A stretch of 64,000 nucleotides of DNA from contig OX442319.1 in assembly GCA_949358305.1 (NCBI GenBank), positions 6,760,001 through 6,824,000 on the forward strand, read 5' to 3'. The stretch is from Strigamia acuminata (Eukaryota > Arthropoda > Chilopoda > Geophilomorpha > Linotaeniidae). Below are positions 63,082 to 64,000 of the stretch, piece after piece. The translations under genes were made by a program, and so were the position numbers. Each line of letters starts with the position of its first letter. Position 1 is the stretch's first letter. A model generated the notes under the pieces. The model was not told the DNA's origin. It saw nothing but the letters and a program-made list of their open reading frames with translations, and searched no databases.

Positions 63082-64000
63082 ATGGCTACATTATCCGCTG
63101 CTGATCTCGAGGAAAAGGAGGTCATTTGGAAAGCAAAGGCTCAAGGAGCCGAGGATCTGCTGGGATCTTCAGTCAACATTCTAGACGGAGGAGAGCTGGA
63201 AGCCATGCAAATAACGGTTGACCAGCAATTGAGTGATCTCGCCGACGAATTGAAAGCTCTTAAAGACGAGTCAAAAAGAGAGGACTATTTAGCGGGGCTT
63301 CAACGAATTGAAGACATTAGAACCAGAGTAAATTTATTGAAGCAAAGAGCAAAAGTGTCTGGAAAAATGGCAGGGCAATTTGGTTCCCATCCGGGACAGA
63401 ATTCCAGTTTAAACCAGACGTCCGCTTCATCTAGGAGAAACACGAGATTGCCGAAAACCGACATTGCCAAATTTAGTGGCGATGCAACTGAATATAGAGG
63501 TTTTGCGAATTTATTCGAATCAGCAGTTGATCAGAACACGGAGCTTTCGAACGTGGAAAAGCTTATATATCTGAGGTCATGCTGCACTGGGGCTGCAGAA
63601 TCCGCAATCAAGTCGTACCCAATAACTGATGACGCCTACCCATTAGCGAAAAATACATTGGAGAGTCTATTCGGTTCTGAAAACACGCAGAGAAATGCGA
63701 TTTCAAAGATGATTAGGGAGTCGAAACCCGTTTTCGATCTCTACCCAATCGAGCCACTTAAAGCTCTATTCACGTCATTGGCATCTGCTGTCCGGACCAT
63801 GGCGCAACTGTCTGTGTCAGTTGACACTACTGGAACGTACCTTATTCCAGAGCTACTTAGAAAATTTCCACCGGAGATCTCCCAACGTTTTTACCGAAAG
63901 CATCAAGGAAAAGTTGATGATGTTAACGTTTTTCTGGACTTCGTAGCAACCGAGATACAACTGGCTGAATTGTCGGAAGAAAGCGTTCTCCTTAAGCGCG
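63082..64000 (+). CDS. BEL-type Gag, second TK-family copy (partial)
   Basis: Starts at the ATG at 63082 after a GAGGATT leader identical to that at 41331. It stays open to the window edge (306 codons). It matches the N-terminal Gag of the Gag-PR-TK ORF almost base for base: the coiled N-terminus and the Gag core with FSGDATEYRGF. Knuckles, protease and anything downstream are off the window. Confidence 0.9.
   Translation, partial: MATLSAADLEEKEVIWKAKAQGAEDLLGSSVNILDGGELEAMQITVDQQLSDLADELKALKDESKREDYLAGLQRIEDIRTRVNLLKQRAKVSGKMAGQFGSHPGQNSSLNQTSASSRRNTRLPKTDIAKFSGDATEYRGFANLFESAVDQNTELSNVEKLIYLRSCCTGAAESAIKSYPITDDAYPLAKNTLESLFGSENTQRNAISKMIRESKPVFDLYPIEPLKALFTSLASAVRTMAQLSVSVDTTGTYLIPELLRKFPPEISQRFYRKHQGKVDDVNVFLDFVATEIQLAELSEESVLLKR

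Larger units (their letters stand above)
60903..64000 (+). mobile_element. Second copy of the TK-element family, 5' part
   Basis: LTR 60903-62260 (1,358 bp), leader and the first 306 codons of gag, offset 21,751 from the 39155 element in the coding part, with scattered base differences. It is inserted in the LTR at 58481-60902. Whether it continues into a full pol, a thymidine kinase or both lies outside the window. Confidence 0.93.

Overview
The window reads as repeat-dense metazoan DNA, most likely arthropod. This rests on short introns in a fibrillin-like gene, BEL/Pao and Ty3/gypsy LTR retrotransposons, and long satellite arrays; the species call is an inference. There is no sign of prokaryotic organisation. 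The only host gene I can support is a fragment of a fibrillin-type extracellular matrix gene (minus strand, about 4456-10686). It has three TB (8-Cys) domains and nine complete cbEGF domains, all joined by phase-1 introns. A 3.7 kb purine-rich minisatellite fills one intron. A BEL/Pao element lies just past the last visible exon, and a 280-bp satellite cuts the gene at its upstream side.

Layout: 1-4410 BEL/Pao copy A (minus, runs off the window). 4456-10686 fibrillin-like exons with the minisatellite at 6530-10216. 10691-12740 and 25693-31852 one 280-bp satellite array, split by a complete 12.95 kb Ty3/gypsy element (12741-25692; 4-bp target duplication ATGT; LTRs differing by one base). 31853-36234 BEL/Pao copy B (plus, nearly identical to copy A and inverted to it), ending in a 200-N scaffold gap (36235-36434). 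36435-37330 an LTR remnant. 37331-38761 the 5' end of a diverged BEL-like element on the minus strand. 38762-39154 and 45741-58480 a 140-bp satellite array, split by a complete 6.59 kb BEL-like element (39155-45740; 5-bp duplication GTTAC). 58481-60902 another related LTR carrying a 1041-bp direct duplication. 60903-64000 the 5' end of a second copy of the 39155-45740 family, running off the window.

The standout is the element at 39155-45740. Its single intact 1005-codon ORF has BEL-type Gag, zinc knuckles and a protease-like region. Where reverse transcriptase, RNase H and integrase should follow, it carries instead a complete-looking TK1-type (type II) thymidine kinase domain with P-loop, DEGQFF motif and four zinc-site cysteines. 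It looks like a recently mobile, non-autonomous LTR element that has captured a nucleotide-salvage enzyme and fused it to Gag-PR.

The gypsy element is also notable. It has a proline-tRNA-type primer site, a textbook A AAA AAC -1 frameshift site with a stem-loop between gag and pol, and a spliced third ORF of unknown function (about 827 aa). Each LTR holds an array of seven nested hairpins with a shared core and differing but base-paired arms. In three of them the imperfect pairs become G-U wobbles only in the sense RNA.
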